64,000 nucleotides of DNA from Calonectria ilicicola (Eukaryota; Ascomycota; Sordariomycetes; Hypocreales; Nectriaceae). The position numbers and the translations under genes are program-made. Where the stretch lies: positions 4,836,001 through 4,900,000 of the forward strand of contig CP085827.1 in assembly GCA_020809705.1 (NCBI GenBank), read 5' to 3'. Shown here one piece after another: positions 1 through 11,808 of the stretch; the stretch's first letter is position 1, and every line of letters begins with the position of its first letter. The notes under the pieces are model-generated. The model worked only from the letters and a program-made list of their open reading frames with translations, made no database searches and was not told the origin of the DNA.

Positions 1-1
1 G

Positions 2-478
2 ATGGTCCGTCAACAGGGCATAATTGAACTTGTTGCTGCCTCTGTATCAGAGGAACACTTTTACTCGCTTGACAGATGTGGATTTACTCGCTCTCTAGCT
101 GAACAGCTAAGAACTCGAGTGATTCGTCAAAATGGCCCGCTATCAGCTGTCGAGTTACACTCGAATCTATTCTCACACTATCCTAGAATAGTTCAGGAAA
201 CTTACCCAGAAAAGGAGATTCTTACGAGCTACCCATCGCCATTACACATGATGGCTTCTGGTAACGTGAGACTTCCATCCATCTCATTGGCACCCCTGTA
301 CCAGAACAGTCCCATGCGCAACAGCCTTTCATACGAAAGCAGTCCCCAGTTGCACCTTTCTATTCGTCTCAATGATGAGAATGTCAACCTGGAGAGCTGG
401 AACGAATGGTTACGGCTGATGCCGGAAGGCATTCGGGAAGTCAAGGTCGAGGGCCCATTTCGGGCAGCCTTTCGATAG
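2..478 (+). CDS. C-terminal end of a possible fungal caspase-like protein (5' partial)
   Basis: The reading frame is open to the left edge, so the gene starts outside the window and the ATG at base 2 need not be the start. The first third (ELVAASVSEEHFYSLDRCGF, then a hydrophobic stretch and 'SAVELHSNLFSHYPRI') resembles the region after the catalytic cysteine in fungal peptidase C14-like proteins, where the phrase 'iaAs...sFT..L...L' is common. The last third (LHLSIRLNDENVNLESWNEW, then 'LMPEGIREVKVEGPF') resembles the conserved C-terminal module of those proteins. No catalytic His/Cys is inside the visible part. The frame stops at 478, directly after 'VEGPFRAAFR', where I would expect about 30-40 further residues, so a truncation or frameshift is possible. 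The family assignment is from remembered motif similarity only. Confidence 0.45.
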   Translation: MVRQQGIIELVAASVSEEHFYSLDRCGFTRSLAEQLRTRVIRQNGPLSAVELHSNLFSHYPRIVQETYPEKEILTSYPSPLHMMASGNVRLPSISLAPLYQNSPMRNSLSYESSPQLHLSIRLNDENVNLESWNEWLRLMPEGIREVKVEGPFRAAFR

Positions 479-1349
479 TCGCCAGCTATTTCGCTGCTGA
501 CATCACCCTCGTCACTTTGACGCAATGGCAATGCCTTGCAGCTATTTTCTTTGATAATGGAAGCCTCTGGTCGACGGCACAACGAATGTTGCTTGTTGGG
601 CTACCTTCTTCCAAATGTGTCATGATATTCTCTTCCCCCCCCCCACATATACTTGTCTCTCTTCTCATATTTGCATTCTTCACACTTATATTATTTTATC
701 TTTGGATACAGGGCGATGAGCCTATGGAACAATAGCGCATGGAGTACTACGGTGGATTACAGAAAAGGTGGACCTGGTTGGATCTGGAAATGATCCAGGT
801 CAAATGATGAACGACGGAAAGACGGATGGATAAAAAAAGCCAAGAGACGGCGAAAAGATGGACGGGCGAGCGTGTGTATTGCATAGCATTGGTTGTTATA
901 CCAAGGTATCACGTTTGTCAAGTGGATGTTGTACACTTCACTCTCAGCCCTTAATGTATTATGATCCCCCCTTGCTCATCAAGCTTGAAATATTTCCGCA
1001 TTGTGAGTGTCGTAACTACCGAGGCCATATTAAAGCATCGTCTATTCGCTGTCAATACGATATAAGAGTTGTAAAACACAGACAGCCAAGGCAAGCTCCA
1101 ACTTTAACAACATATGATGAACCTGTAGTCTAAGGGTACGATCGTTTATTTAACATAATGTATCGCGATCTGACCAAACTAGGCAGCCTCTGCGTTTGCC
1201 AATGTACACGTGATGTCGTGTCAGTCAGCAGAGTTCCTTTTCTGGAAAGTAGGGTGACAAGGGACTTGACGCGCTGTAAGAACGCGGCTTTGTCTTGGAG
1301 CTTACATCAACTCTACATACCAATTGATCATCCCATTTTGATAGCAGCT
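479..1349. other. Intergenic
   Basis: Overlapping and following the stop at 478, another frame stays open to 735 and encodes a hydrophobic stretch near 640-710. It could be a frameshifted continuation of the upstream gene or chance. It holds a C run at 637-645. Nothing else was recognised. Confidence 0.4.
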
Positions 1350-1780
1350 ATGCCCTTCAATATCAACAGTGTTGGCAGCCTGCACGCCACAGGTAAATCC
1401 ACAGTTGTTGTTGGAAATATTAATAATTTTATTTCCAAAGAACGGCGCCGGGGTATGCCGACTGCTCATCTGGATTTTTCTTGTTCATGAAGGCGCTAAC
1501 ATTGAATATTTGAGGTTCCTCTTGGTCCTCATCAGCGTCCGCACCCCGAAAGTCATATGCCGGTGGACGGTGCTGGAGATGTGATTCATTTGGCCATCCG
1601 CCTACCCGTTGTTTTGCGTTTGACAAAACTATCAATGAAGGGTTTGAGAGGAGGCGTATAGAAGGGCGCTGCTATAATTGTGGGAAAAGAGGGCATTATT
1701 ACGACGACGAACGTTGCAGGATAAAATTCCGTGAAGATGCCTATCAATACTTCACGTCCCGGTACGAATACTACGACTAG
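1350..1780 (+). CDS. Small protein with two tandem CCHC zinc knuckles
   Basis: Two exons, 1350-1452 and 1515-1780, give a predicted 122-residue protein. The 62-nt intron has donor GTATGC and acceptor TTTGAG, with GCTAAC about 20 nt upstream of the acceptor, and joins the frames exactly (phase 1). The first knuckle is CWRCDSFGHPPTRC, a perfect C-X2-C-X4-H-X4-C. The second is CYNCGKRGHYYDDERC, with C-X2-C-X4-H then six residues before the last Cys. The end is short and rich in Tyr/Arg. CCHC knuckles bind single-stranded RNA or DNA and occur in RNA-processing factors and in retroelement Gag proteins. No capsid, protease or polymerase sequence is seen nearby. It could be a free-standing nucleic-acid-binding protein or the remnant of a Gag. 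The ATG is the first one downstream of the region's stops that leaves a short leader; further in-frame ATG codons exist upstream. Confidence 0.5.
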
Positions 1781-2297
1781 AGCCGAGCATACTGATACGA
1801 TGTTGCCATGGCTCAGATAGATTTCCTGAACTCAGGCTCTTTTTAGTCGAGTTCGAGTTGGTGGAAACATGATCAAGTTGTGCATAAACGGCGTCGAATA
1901 TCGGGTATATTAGATGGGCATTCGCCTGTACATTACTTCAGCGTTGCCAACTCGTTTGTTTGGGTTTTAGCTTTTCTTTGTCTGTCCTTCTTAGTTGGGG
2001 TACGGTTGGGATAGAAACCTATAGAATAGAATAGATTTGTGCAATATTGTGCGTTAATACGATTCTATACGAAGTCGCAGAGGGTCTAACTCTATTACAT
2101 TCACCTGTCACACCAGATATAGTATATGTACCCTTAATCTAGACACTGCATGTACTTCAATCGAAAGAGAGGTTTCATGGGGTCCATGACAAGTCAGATT
2201 CACATTAGACATATTACTATGCCTACTCAATAAGCACTGCTACCACTAAGAATAAATATGGTAGAAGGCTTTAACAGCGCCATTTTTCTCTCATTAA
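1781..2297. other. Intergenic, 3' flanks of two convergent genes
   Basis: AT-rich sequence between the stop of the zinc-knuckle gene and the stop of the GH131 gene. No coding frame, repeat or RNA was recognised. It probably carries both polyadenylation regions. Confidence 0.5.
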
Positions 2298-3287
2298 TTA
2301 CTTGGAGACACAGTTGTTGCTGCTGTTCTCGACAAAGATTCCGCCGTAGATGAGACCCTCGTTCAGACCGCTCTCCTGGTATCCAGCGTTGACAACATCG
2401 CTGGTGCCAGTGGGCTTCTTCAAGACACCAATTTGGAACTGACCCTCGCCCGAGTTGTCGTTAGAGACGGCCTTGGTAGCAGCCTTGAGCTTGTTCTGGC
2501 CCTCAGAGTACCAGGCTTGGATGGTGCTAGTACGGTTGTTAGTTTAATGCTCTACTATTAGCACGGGGGATGTGGGTGCGCACTTCTTGTCATAGTCAAG
2601 GGTGATGGCAAAGTTCTGCCACACATTGGTCTTCATAGGAGTGGACCAGATCTGGGTGTTGTTGCGGTTCAGCAGCTTCCAGGTGTTCTTGGGGAACTCG
2701 CTCTGGTCGATGAGGGTGCCGGACTGGAAGTTGAACTGGTTGGCAGAGTAGTCAGAAGCCTCGTGCCACACGTTCTGGTTTGGTTAGTCAAGGCTTTAAC
2801 GATGATGGGGATCTTGGTTTCTTACCAGGTACTCGTGGCTCAAGTTGAGAGGCCGGCTCTCGTCCTGAAGCAAGCTAAAGTGGAGGGTGACAACACCGGT
2901 GGAAGCAGGGCTTCCCTCGTTGCTATCGTTGGCGAACTGGAGACCAGCGCGTCGGAAGCCATACTGCTTCTGGAAGATGCTGTCGTCGCTGATGGTGACT
3001 TCGAGAGGCTGAGTGCCAGAAGCACCGTCGAATCGCGATTTGGACTGGGACTTGGGGAGCTTGATGATCTGAGACCAAGTGAGGTTGTTGCCCTTGACGT
3101 AGCCGGGGTTGAAGGGGTTCCAGCCGCCTCCGTTCTGGGTGTTGAAATCGGACAGCGAGGCATTCGCGGGGACACGGCCGTCAAAGATGACTGGGCAGAC
3201 ATTGTTCACGCCGCGAGTGGAGGCACAGACCGGAGGAGCGGCCGAGGCCACGGATGCGAGGAGGGCCAGAGAGAGTGTGAACTTCAT
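2298..3287 (-). CDS. Secreted GH131 family beta-glucanase
   Basis: Three exons (3287-2826, 2774-2584, 2526-2298) splice cleanly to a 293-residue protein. Residues 1-16 (MKFTLSLALLASVASA) are a signal peptide. The mature part carries strings typical of glycoside hydrolase family 131: 'VIFDGRVPANASLSDFNTQ', 'KGNNLTWSQIIKLP', 'QPLEVTISDDSIFQKQYGFR', 'NVWHEASDYSANQFNFQSGT', 'GVLKKPTGTSDVVNAGYQES' and 'NEGLIYGGIFVENSS' near the C-terminus. The length fits a single catalytic domain without a cellulose-binding module. Known members are fungal beta-1,3/1,4-glucanases acting outside the cell on plant or fungal wall glucans. The fold is related to PL20 glucuronan lyase, the main alternative, but the strings above fit GH131 better. 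Over 2 kb of non-coding DNA lies upstream on its promoter side. Confidence 0.85.
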
Positions 3288-5582
3288 GGTGAAAAAAAAT
3301 AAATGATTGGATTGGTCAAGGGTAAATATACACGATTGATAAAAAAGGACAGAAAAGAGTGACTAGCACTTGGGAGTGAATTGAACTGAATTGAATTGAA
3401 ATGAATGAAAGACTTGGAGAAACAGAGTCAACTGGGAAAGGAGACGGCTTGGGTGTATAAGTAAGTATTGCAGAGCCGGTAGATGCACTTGTACACGCAC
3501 ACAATAGGGAGCACTACAGAGAGAGGGAGAGACCATGACGGTTGTTCCAGAAGCATACTGGATGGGCGCCAAGTCTTGGAGTGATTGGTGAGATGAAAAT
3601 TTTCCGTCCCAAGAACGAGGAGCTTGCATTTGAAACTGGGATGGGGGAAACTAGAAAAGGCTAAAGCAGGGACAGGCATTGGAGAAGGCGAGAGGAGAGA
3701 GGAGGCGTTTGATTGAGGGGGGTTCGTTGACGTTGACAGGACCAGCTGCGCACTAGGCCTCAGTGGAGCGTTAGTTGGTTAGTTGCCTTGGAGGGCTGGC
3801 GGTGGTGCGGTCCACCCGGGACCCGGGAGCTGGGGAGAGCTGGGAAGCGCTGGGAGCAGGCGAGGGCCAATTCGTTCGTTCTAGTTAGATTGGAATGGAT
3901 GCAAGCCAAGTTTACGAATTGGTGGGATTATATGAGCGAATGGCCTTTGTGCACTAGAACAATTGAAATAATGGTGGTGGTGGTGGTAGTCAAGAGGTGT
4001 CGTTGTCTCTTTTCCCTTTGTCATCATTTTCACCACCATGAACAGGGCGATCAGGGTCAGCCTCAATCATCTCATCCCGGTTCAATGATCAGCAACCCAT
4101 GAATGTCGATTAAAGTCCCAACCAAGCAATTTGGTGTAGGCGAGTTTCAGTTCAAACCTTAATCCCTCCTCTCCTCTCTCCTCGCGAGACCCATGTGCGG
4201 ATGCAGACCCACCACCAACAAAAACCAACCAGTTCTTTTCTCTATCAGTGAATTGAAGCGCCCGCCATGTCTCTTCTCTCCTCTTCTCTCTGAAGCTGGG
4301 CACCAATTCCTTGTCCTTATTCATCTGGCCCTTTTATTTATTTATTTTTAACTTTGGCCGAGAGCCGGCATCGGGAACACGCGAGTTCATCCACCTATCC
4401 AGACGTTTCCTCGCCCGCCATTGCAGTCCGCTTATGCGGGCGGCAGTTGGGCGAGCGCCCTTGGCAGTGTGCCAGATGGTTGCATTTGCCATGATTTCAT
4501 CTCCCGACTCAGAAACATCTAAATTTAAATTCAGCTTGATTTTCTCATTCCTGTGACCCTCCTCAACCCTAGCTAGCCGCCATGGGCTATGGCGGTTGCC
4601 CAAGCGCGGATATATCCACGAGCATGTTTATGTATATATTGGTCCGCCTCAAGTTAAACCAGATGGCCTCGTATGTGTGGCTATATTGGGACATAGCACA
4701 GAAGCCATCATGAACGAAGGATTTGTCTCTGCCAATCGGCCAATCGAGATTCAGCCTAACCCAGGCACCGACCTCGCCGAGCGCAGGGCTGACGTTCGCT
4801 CGGGCCAGGCAGCAGATTGCAGAACAGCGCGAAACACGAAGCTGGGAGGACAATGCGTCCATCGTTTGCCTTATCGTAGAACCTACAAAAGGAAAGGGCT
4901 GGCTGGCTGAATTTGTAGAGCGAGACTAGAGAAGAAGAAAAAAACTGATCCCAATTGACTCAAAAGTAGTGTTCGTATGTGTCTCATCAACTCCCCAAAC
5001 TAAAACGATAAAAAAAACCGCCGACTAACGACATAGAATCCAAACCAGGGCCTCTAACCAGAAAAAAAAAACAGAAACTGCCATCATGACAGAAAAATCT
5101 AAGGCTGCAGTCAAAAGAGTGACAAACGCCCTGACTGACCCATTGGCCATCATGCAGCTGTCAAGCTCAGGCCGTGCAGCCAAGTTGAGGAGAGAAAAGG
5201 GAGCACAACTACATGATAAGAGGACAAGTCAACAAAACTCTTCAAGAATAGATGGTCAAGACTATGATTGGGGGAACACCGCTAATGTTGCTTAATGACT
5301 TGGGAGAGGATAACGGCGAAGGGATGCTACATCTTGGTTTCTGGCACAAGCCTTCTATGATTTACGCCTTCACAAGCAGGGGGGAAACTGTATTATACTT
5401 TACAATATTTGTATGACTTTAATGCTAAATGCTAATGATATGTTCATGACGCTGCGCAATTTTCCTCCCTTGACCTACTTCAATAACCCAATATCCCCCA
5501 TCCAGTTATATTTATAAGAGTTTATATATTTATTATTTATTGTCTTTCTTTTTGAAACCAAAAAGTGAAAAATAAGAAAAAA
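3288..5582. other. Long intergenic region: GH131 promoter side
   Basis: The sequence 5' of the GH131 gene (minus strand) is CT/GA-rich near the gene, with tandem CCAAT boxes on the minus strand (plus-strand attggattgg, 3306-3315). Farther out, 4980-5075 has several A runs, and 5390-5580 is AT-rich and forms the 3' flank of the next minus-strand gene. The open frames in it are short and lack family features or supporting splice sites. Confidence 0.5.
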
Positions 5583-7455
5583 TCAAAAGTGAGGAAATAG
5601 CTCAAGCCATTCCGGTGATATATAGACTCCAATAGGGACCAACCGCAAACTTGCAAAGGCCCCTCCAACAATGTAGACTCTGGCCGCCACATACACGCCC
5701 AGGGACAACAATAATAGGAACGAACTAGTCCAACCTTTGGAACTCTCCGAAGCGTTGAAGCAGATTTGTACAAATGTTACCGCCACGGTAATAAGGTAGA
5801 AGACAGGGTAAAGGCCAATGGTGACCAGGCAGCTGATTTGCCACGCCGTCTGCTCAATCTCGGTGGGGAAATTCCAGTTCCACGCGTAGACGTGGACGGC
5901 GCCGTAGACAGCAGACAGGATCATCAGCAGGAATATCAAGGCGCCGTCGAGGCCGCCCGAAAAGAGGTTTGTGAAGTCGGTGTCGGCACTGAGGTTGATG
6001 TTGAGGTTGCGGCCGTCGTCGCCAAAGGGCATCTTGCGGGGCGCCTTTACGGTGTGGTCCTTGAACTCAGCCAGCCGGTGCAGAAGCGGCGGCTTGGTCT
6101 CTTCGTCGGCCCAGTGCATGTGGCCCTGCTCGTCATCGTTCCGGAGCGGCAGGTGGCCCGACGACTTCCACTTCCTCATGCCGTGGTTTTTGGGTGCGTG
6201 TGGCATCGCCGCCAGCTCCTCGTAGGTGTAGGACTCAAAGATTCTTCTCCAGCGCTCGATGAATTTCGACGACACGTTTAGGCTCACTTCGGTGTTGTCT
6301 TCGCTGATGAGCGCGAGTCCGTTGTGGGCTATGATGTCGCCCGACTTCAGAGTTGAGCCCTCCTCTGGAGTTACCCAACGGGTTGTGTGCTGCGGGAGCC
6401 TTTGGTACTGATCCTGGAGCGGTTTAAATATTGCCAGATTATATGCCCATTGGGAGTAGTATTGTTGCTGGACCATTAAAGCAATTTCTCCGCCATAGTC
6501 TCCGGCTATGGGTGAGAAGACTTCCGGGTCCTGAACATCGTGCGGTTTCTACATGGAGAGGAAATATCAGCAGCCAGAACCTATAATAAATATTATTCCG
6601 TCGGCCACACACCTTTAGCCAGAATATGTATAGACAAAGAGCGCATGCGACGTGGACCATTGTGTGAATCTCGAGAAGCGTCAGGGGAAGGTTGTAATAC
6701 TTGCGAGTGATGCACTGCACCACCATCCACGACACCTGCGTAACGACAAGGAATTTCTGGAAGTAGTTTGATTTATTCTTGTCGTCGATTCTGTTCGACT
6801 CAACGCGCAACCAGCCTCTCCTTTTAGCAAGTCGCACAACGCCCTTGGGGCTTAGACGCGCTGTTTTTCGGATCGGTTTGCCGTTGGTATCAAGTATGCG
6901 CTCGCTCGGGTTCAAATCGTCGGGAGACAGGATGTCATCAACTTCAACGTGGATCCCTCCCATAACGACGAAGAAGGCATATTTCAAGTCTATGTCAAAC
7001 TAAAATTTAGGAGGTTAGTCGTGAATCGCGTCAAGACAATAGCATGCAATAAAACTTGCTCGTTGGCCTTTCCATTCGCTTTCTTCGCGTATGGCGCGAA
7101 GTTTCCTCCTTAGCATCCACGCCTGTAGAAACTGATCGAGGGCCATGAAGAGTACAAACTCTGGCGCAAAAAGAGTAATGACCATCCATTTGAACTTGAC
7201 CCATAGGACATGAAGCACGGTAGACTTCTTAGGTACGTTTAGGTGCAGTGCCGTGTAAATACAAGCGACAAGGGTCATGATGCAGCTCTGGAGGATATCG
7301 GAAGTGCCGCGGATATTGGGTGTGCCGACCCACGAGGGGGCAGCGATTGACTGGAGGGCGTGAGTTTCATTGCTGTAAGGTAGCACAATAGACCATGGAG
7401 AAGTCGAGTTGTTTGGTGACAAGGTTACCATCTTGGCACGCTTCCACAATACCAA
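5583..7455 (-). CDS. Fungal multi-spanning membrane protein of unknown function
   Basis: Three exons (7455-7060, 6999-6613, 6548-5583) give about 582 residues. The first intron has a GC-AG donor (GCAAGT, 7059) and the second is GTGTGT...GTAG; both keep phase 0. Near the N-terminus 'WVGTPNIRGTSDILQSCIMT' leads into a first membrane segment and 'IYTALHLNVP'. A second helix follows ('WMVITLFAPEFVLFMALDQF'). After the splice 'FFVVMGGIHV' precedes a Lys/Arg-rich cytosolic or loop segment and a further helix ('IHTMVHVACALCLYIFWLK'). The last 140 residues hold three or four more helices. I recognise it as a fungus-restricted membrane family repeatedly annotated as hypothetical, with no known substrate. 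The start is uncertain: homologues I recall have a longer, signal-like N-terminus, and an upstream exon may be missing here. Confidence 0.7.
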
Positions 7456-9207
7456 TGATCAACACCAGGGGGGCGCACATACACGGGGGAAGTGGGATTT
7501 GAAAGTTGAAAAAAGAGGAGAGCTCTCTAGCTGACGAGAGAACGCAAACAGGTCTCCGAGACCCTTTGGTCCCGATCCCGCTCGTACAAAAAGTCAGGCT
7601 GAGCCATCGTATCTGAAAATGACCCCCCGGGCCTGCAGGAACTGGTCCAGCCCTCAAGCCACGATAATCGCTGAGCCTTTGGGTTGGTTGCAGTGGATGT
7701 CCCTGTTGCCAATAGTTGACGCCACCACGCCTCGACTGCCCTCCCGTACGTGGGAGTCAACAGGGGCAAGGAAAGTCAACGAATAAGCATGTTTCCTTAG
7801 TTTAGATTACGGCTGACTCCCCCAGTCTTGCTGACTGCTACTTCTCTCTTGTTTTTTCCGAGTTGGCTAGAACACGCCAAAGAGTCTGCCTTGTGACACG
7901 GCCTTTGCCCTGCCAAGCACGCTTGGTGAAGAGACCGGCGAGGCACCCTAGGCGTTCCAGTGATCTGGAATCACTTATTTTTAATTGTAGCCAGAGCCAA
8001 CTCACCGACTCTTTTAATAATTAGTTCCCCCAGCCCGTCTAAATATCTGTCCGTCGGTCAATCAATCAAACTGGTAAAGCTTGAGTCGAGAAAACTCGCC
8101 TTGTTCCAAGCAAGGGCCCAAATTCAGCTGTGTGTTGTGGCGTTCTTGGCACGCACAGACTGACGGCACAAGGCTTGTTCCTTTTCTTTTTTTTTCCTTT
8201 CTCCTTCTTTTCAAACTCAAATAAAGAGAAAAAAATGAAAGGTTTTCTTGAAATACGGAGGATAAATGTTGAAATGCTCATGAATTACTCAGCAAAATAT
8301 GAAGGGAACTAGAGTGTTCGAGGTATTGTTGGCCTTGCACCGGCCGATCATGGATTAGACCAATCAGTGCTCTAATTTACAAAACCAAGAGAGCAACATG
8401 GAGGGAATAAAATTGGCCGTTCAATCTATATTCGGCCAAAAATATGCTAAATTTATGCATTAAATAAGGTGACGCATGCAATCAGTCAGTTGGTGACACT
8501 AAGGCAGGAGGCTTCGCAACCACCCCATCTTAACCCTATTCACTGATTGAAGCAAACCAAAACACCTAGATGATTGTGGTGATGTAGGTCAAATACAAGA
8601 GTATGAATCTTCATTTTTTTTTCTCGCACTCAATATGATCGGTCCGAATTATACAGGACACACATATACTCTAAATGGTTTGCTTCTCTTGCCATCATTA
8701 AGGATAGCCATCTTGAGTTCCAAACACGCACATCGTCCTAATTGAATACCAGTTGGCAGTTTACATACTCGTTACAACAAATACAATAAGAAGTTTTAAA
8801 TTTCACCATACGATACGACATGATTAGACGCAAACAAGATGTTCATCCAACACAACATAGTATAGATATATATATTTCTGGTAGCCAATACTCCGGGGTA
8901 TTGATTGATCCACTGCATTCTCAAAGGAGAAAAAGAAGCACAACCGAATCCTTTGGGTGTTCAAATTGAATCTTTCCCAGGATATTCCACAATAAAACGC
9001 CTATTTGGCCGTAAGTCGCAAGATCCGAAACTCCATGGGTGCCCCCAAACTTTTAGTCGCCATGCGAATTCGAGATTCGTGCCGCCAACGCCCATCCACC
9101 AAAGCACACTTAAATCAACAAGCAGAAAAGGCCACCTTGTCCATTCCATTCCATTCGGGTATCATCAGCCAACCAGCCCAGTCCCCCTCCGCATCCTTCT
9201 CAATACA
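7456..9207. other. Intergenic
   Basis: This holds the promoter of the membrane-protein gene on the minus strand (7456 to about 8000) and the 3' flank of seb1. The stretch 8340-8900 is AT-rich with short T runs. No RNA gene or additional coding region was recognised. Confidence 0.5.
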
Positions 9208-11808
9208 CTAATGTCCGGTAGGGTCTGGGAAAGCAAAGCCCGCAGGGAAGTTGGGCATGCCGTTGGGCAGTGTGCCAATGCCAAATGGAAAGCCCATCAT
9301 GTTCTGTGGGGGGATTGGCTTCACCTCGTCTCGGTGCTCGTCACCGCGTCTGTGGTTGTTACCATTGCTGTTGCCGTTACCGTTGCCGTTACTGGTCTCA
9401 CGGCCTCGTCGCCAACGAGACAAATCCTCATCCCGATTGCGCGTCGACTTGGGACCGTTGGTGCCACCCTTGTCGGTTTGCATACGCCGGCTGATGGCCT
9501 TGGAAGAGACTCCGGCGCCAATTTCAATGTCGGGCTCCTCGACGCACAGACCTGACTCAATTGGGCGTCCACCGCTTCCACCATAGGGGGCAGTCAACAT
9601 CCACTTGCGATCGGCTTCGGTGAGCTTGTGAATGGGAATCACACTAATGCCGGTTGAATAATCGCTGCAGTCTCTGGGACCAAAGCCGACACCCCAGCGA
9701 GTCTGTTGCAGGCTGTGTTAGCTTATCACATCACGAAGGGATTTTTAAAAAAGACCAAAAAAATTTGCGTTGGGAAACATCAAAAACAACAGAGTCAAAA
9801 CTTACGCGAAGCGAAACCTCAAGGTTTCGGTTGTCTTCAGTGTTGTCCTTGGCAGTGACAGCATCCTTACGGCTTAGCATCTTGACAAATGCATGTCGCT
9901 TATCCTTGTTCACAATGCAGGTTTGCACGGTACCAAATCGGCTGAAAATGTTACGCAGCTCATTTTCGGAACAGCTGGATTGGGGTTAGCGATGCCAGGC
10001 TTGGCATTGGGGTCACAAATTGGAGAAATCGGCTGTACTCACGTTACCCCTCCCACAAAGAGGGTTCGGCTCAGGACCTTGATAGAGCCTGCTGGTAGCG
10101 AAGGGTCAAATTCAAGCCACCTCTCAATTGGGGGAAATTCATGGGATGATGGGCTGGGACTCCGGCCTCGGCGTCCGGGCGGGCTACGTTGGCGATAATC
10201 ACCCCCTCGCCGCTCATCGTGGCGACCACGGTTTGGCGAGTTACGGCCATACTCAGCGCGATCACGTCCGCTGCGAGGCGAGCCTCGTGCACTCCAACCG
10301 CGGTCGGGGGATCTAGATCGCGATCGGCCATGGTATCTTGGAGATCTTACACGGTCCTGGTAGTCCCGGTCACGTGATTCGTCTGGATTCATTGTTGGTC
10401 CGCCCCAGGGTGCCTGACCGGGTGCATACGAGCTCTGCGGCAATGGCATTGGGGGCTGAGGGGTCGGCGCGGCCCCCGCAGCGGCGCCGGTCATACCCTG
10501 GATCAAGGCTGGAATCTTGTCAAATGGAACTCCTTGGTCGGCAAGAGCCTTGATCAGCATAATCTGCTGTTGCACATTCGTATCTAGCCCGGGTCCGGCT
10601 CCCCCGGCGCTCGGAAGAGCGGTGGGGAACGGGTTGGGCGGATTACTCGGGTTGTTCGGAACAGCACCTGGAATAGCATTCTGGCCCGGCATCTGAGGTA
10701 GAGCAAAGGGCAGAGACGGCACGTTTACAGGTTGCGAGGTCGGGGGGTAGGATACGGGCAGCGGGGCTTGAGGAATGGCCGACGATACTGACTGCAGCAA
10801 TCCCGTAGCAGGCAGACTATACGACGCAGTTGGAGCCGGGAGGGCAGAGGGAGCCGGGGGCGCAGACGTGTTTTGTCGCGCAATATTGGCGAGGGCCTCG
10901 AGGATAGAAGAACCATTAGGGGCAGGGCCTGCCGCTGGAATAGCGGCCTTATTCTGAAGTGAAGCCAACACAGCTGCGGGGGGACTACCGGGAGGGGTTG
11001 TCGATGAGGCTGTTGCGGTATACATGTTAGAATATTTGAACTCGTTCGGAATCGAGAGATACGACGCTGGGAGAACATACTTGGTGGTGGCGGCGCACTC
11101 AACTTCTCTTTGAAGGATTCGATCATGGACGTGGGGAAGGTTTGACCCTTCTCCCAGATATCAATGAGTTTCTTAATCTTTTCCTGCACATCGGGATTTA
11201 TGTGAGTTACAGTCCAAACAACACGAGACAGTGAGGCAAATAAATAGTAGTATCATGGTCATGGATCTTGGCTAGCAGCAGAGCCGACTGGCTTCGGTGA
11301 TGCATCATGGCACATGGACCACGGGAACGATTACAAGAGGGGGTTATTGCGAGTACAAAAATGCGTACCTTTTGTTCCTCTGGGGCGGTTTGCAGGATGT
11401 CATTCATCAAAACGGGCATGAGTTCCGTCACTCTGTGAACGCCAGCGGCGTAGGTTCCATCCTGAGCAGAGCTGTTTATTGCCTGACCCTGGCCCTTTGC
11501 CTGCTCGAGCCATTTTCGTGTTACAGAGTCTACGACGTAGAGTACTCCCAACTTGTGTGTACCAGGTGCCTTTTTGAAATGAGTGTAAATCTTTTGAATG
11601 AGGACGGATTCGGACTATCAAGGGGGGCATGGGTCAGTAACTGGGACGAGATAGTACGAGATAATCATAGTATCCGGACAAAGCATACCTCGATGTTAGA
11701 CACACAAAGCGATGTGAGGCTGGTGATGCGGGATCCCGAAACTCCTGGGGGTCTTAGGTTGAGCATGGCCTGAAGGCCAGCTTCTAGGTCTGCTACTGCA
11801 GACGCCAT
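9208..11808 (-). CDS. seb1: Seb1/Nrd1-type RNA polymerase II termination factor (CID + RRM)
   Basis: Six exons (11808-11689, 11614-11369, 11183-11081, 11009-10043, 9974-9806, 9702-9208) splice in frame to about 699 residues. Residues 1-155 form a CTD-interaction domain: 'ITSLTSLCVSNIESESVLIQ', 'THFKKAPGTHKLGVLYVVDS', 'TRKWLEQAKG', then 'KIKKLIDIWEKGQTFP'. A long Pro/Ala-rich low-complexity linker follows, then an RS/RD-rich patch ('SRSRSPDRGWSARGSPRSGR'). The RRM comes next, with RNP2 'RTLFVGGV' and RNP1-like 'KRHAFVKM'. After it come 'TRWGVGFGPRDCSDYSTGIS' and the downstream helical part. This is the layout of fission-yeast Seb1 and budding-yeast Nrd1, which read Ser-phosphorylated polymerase II CTD and nascent RNA to direct 3' end formation, in the nucleus. 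The C-terminal tail has an Asn-Gly repeat encoded by the GTTACC/GTTGCC-like run near 9355-9395. Confidence 0.9.

Noticed and set aside
5086..5295. Plus-strand frame beginning MTEKSKAAVKRVT
   Set aside because: Polar, no family resemblance, no splice support, located in a long flank; probably chance.
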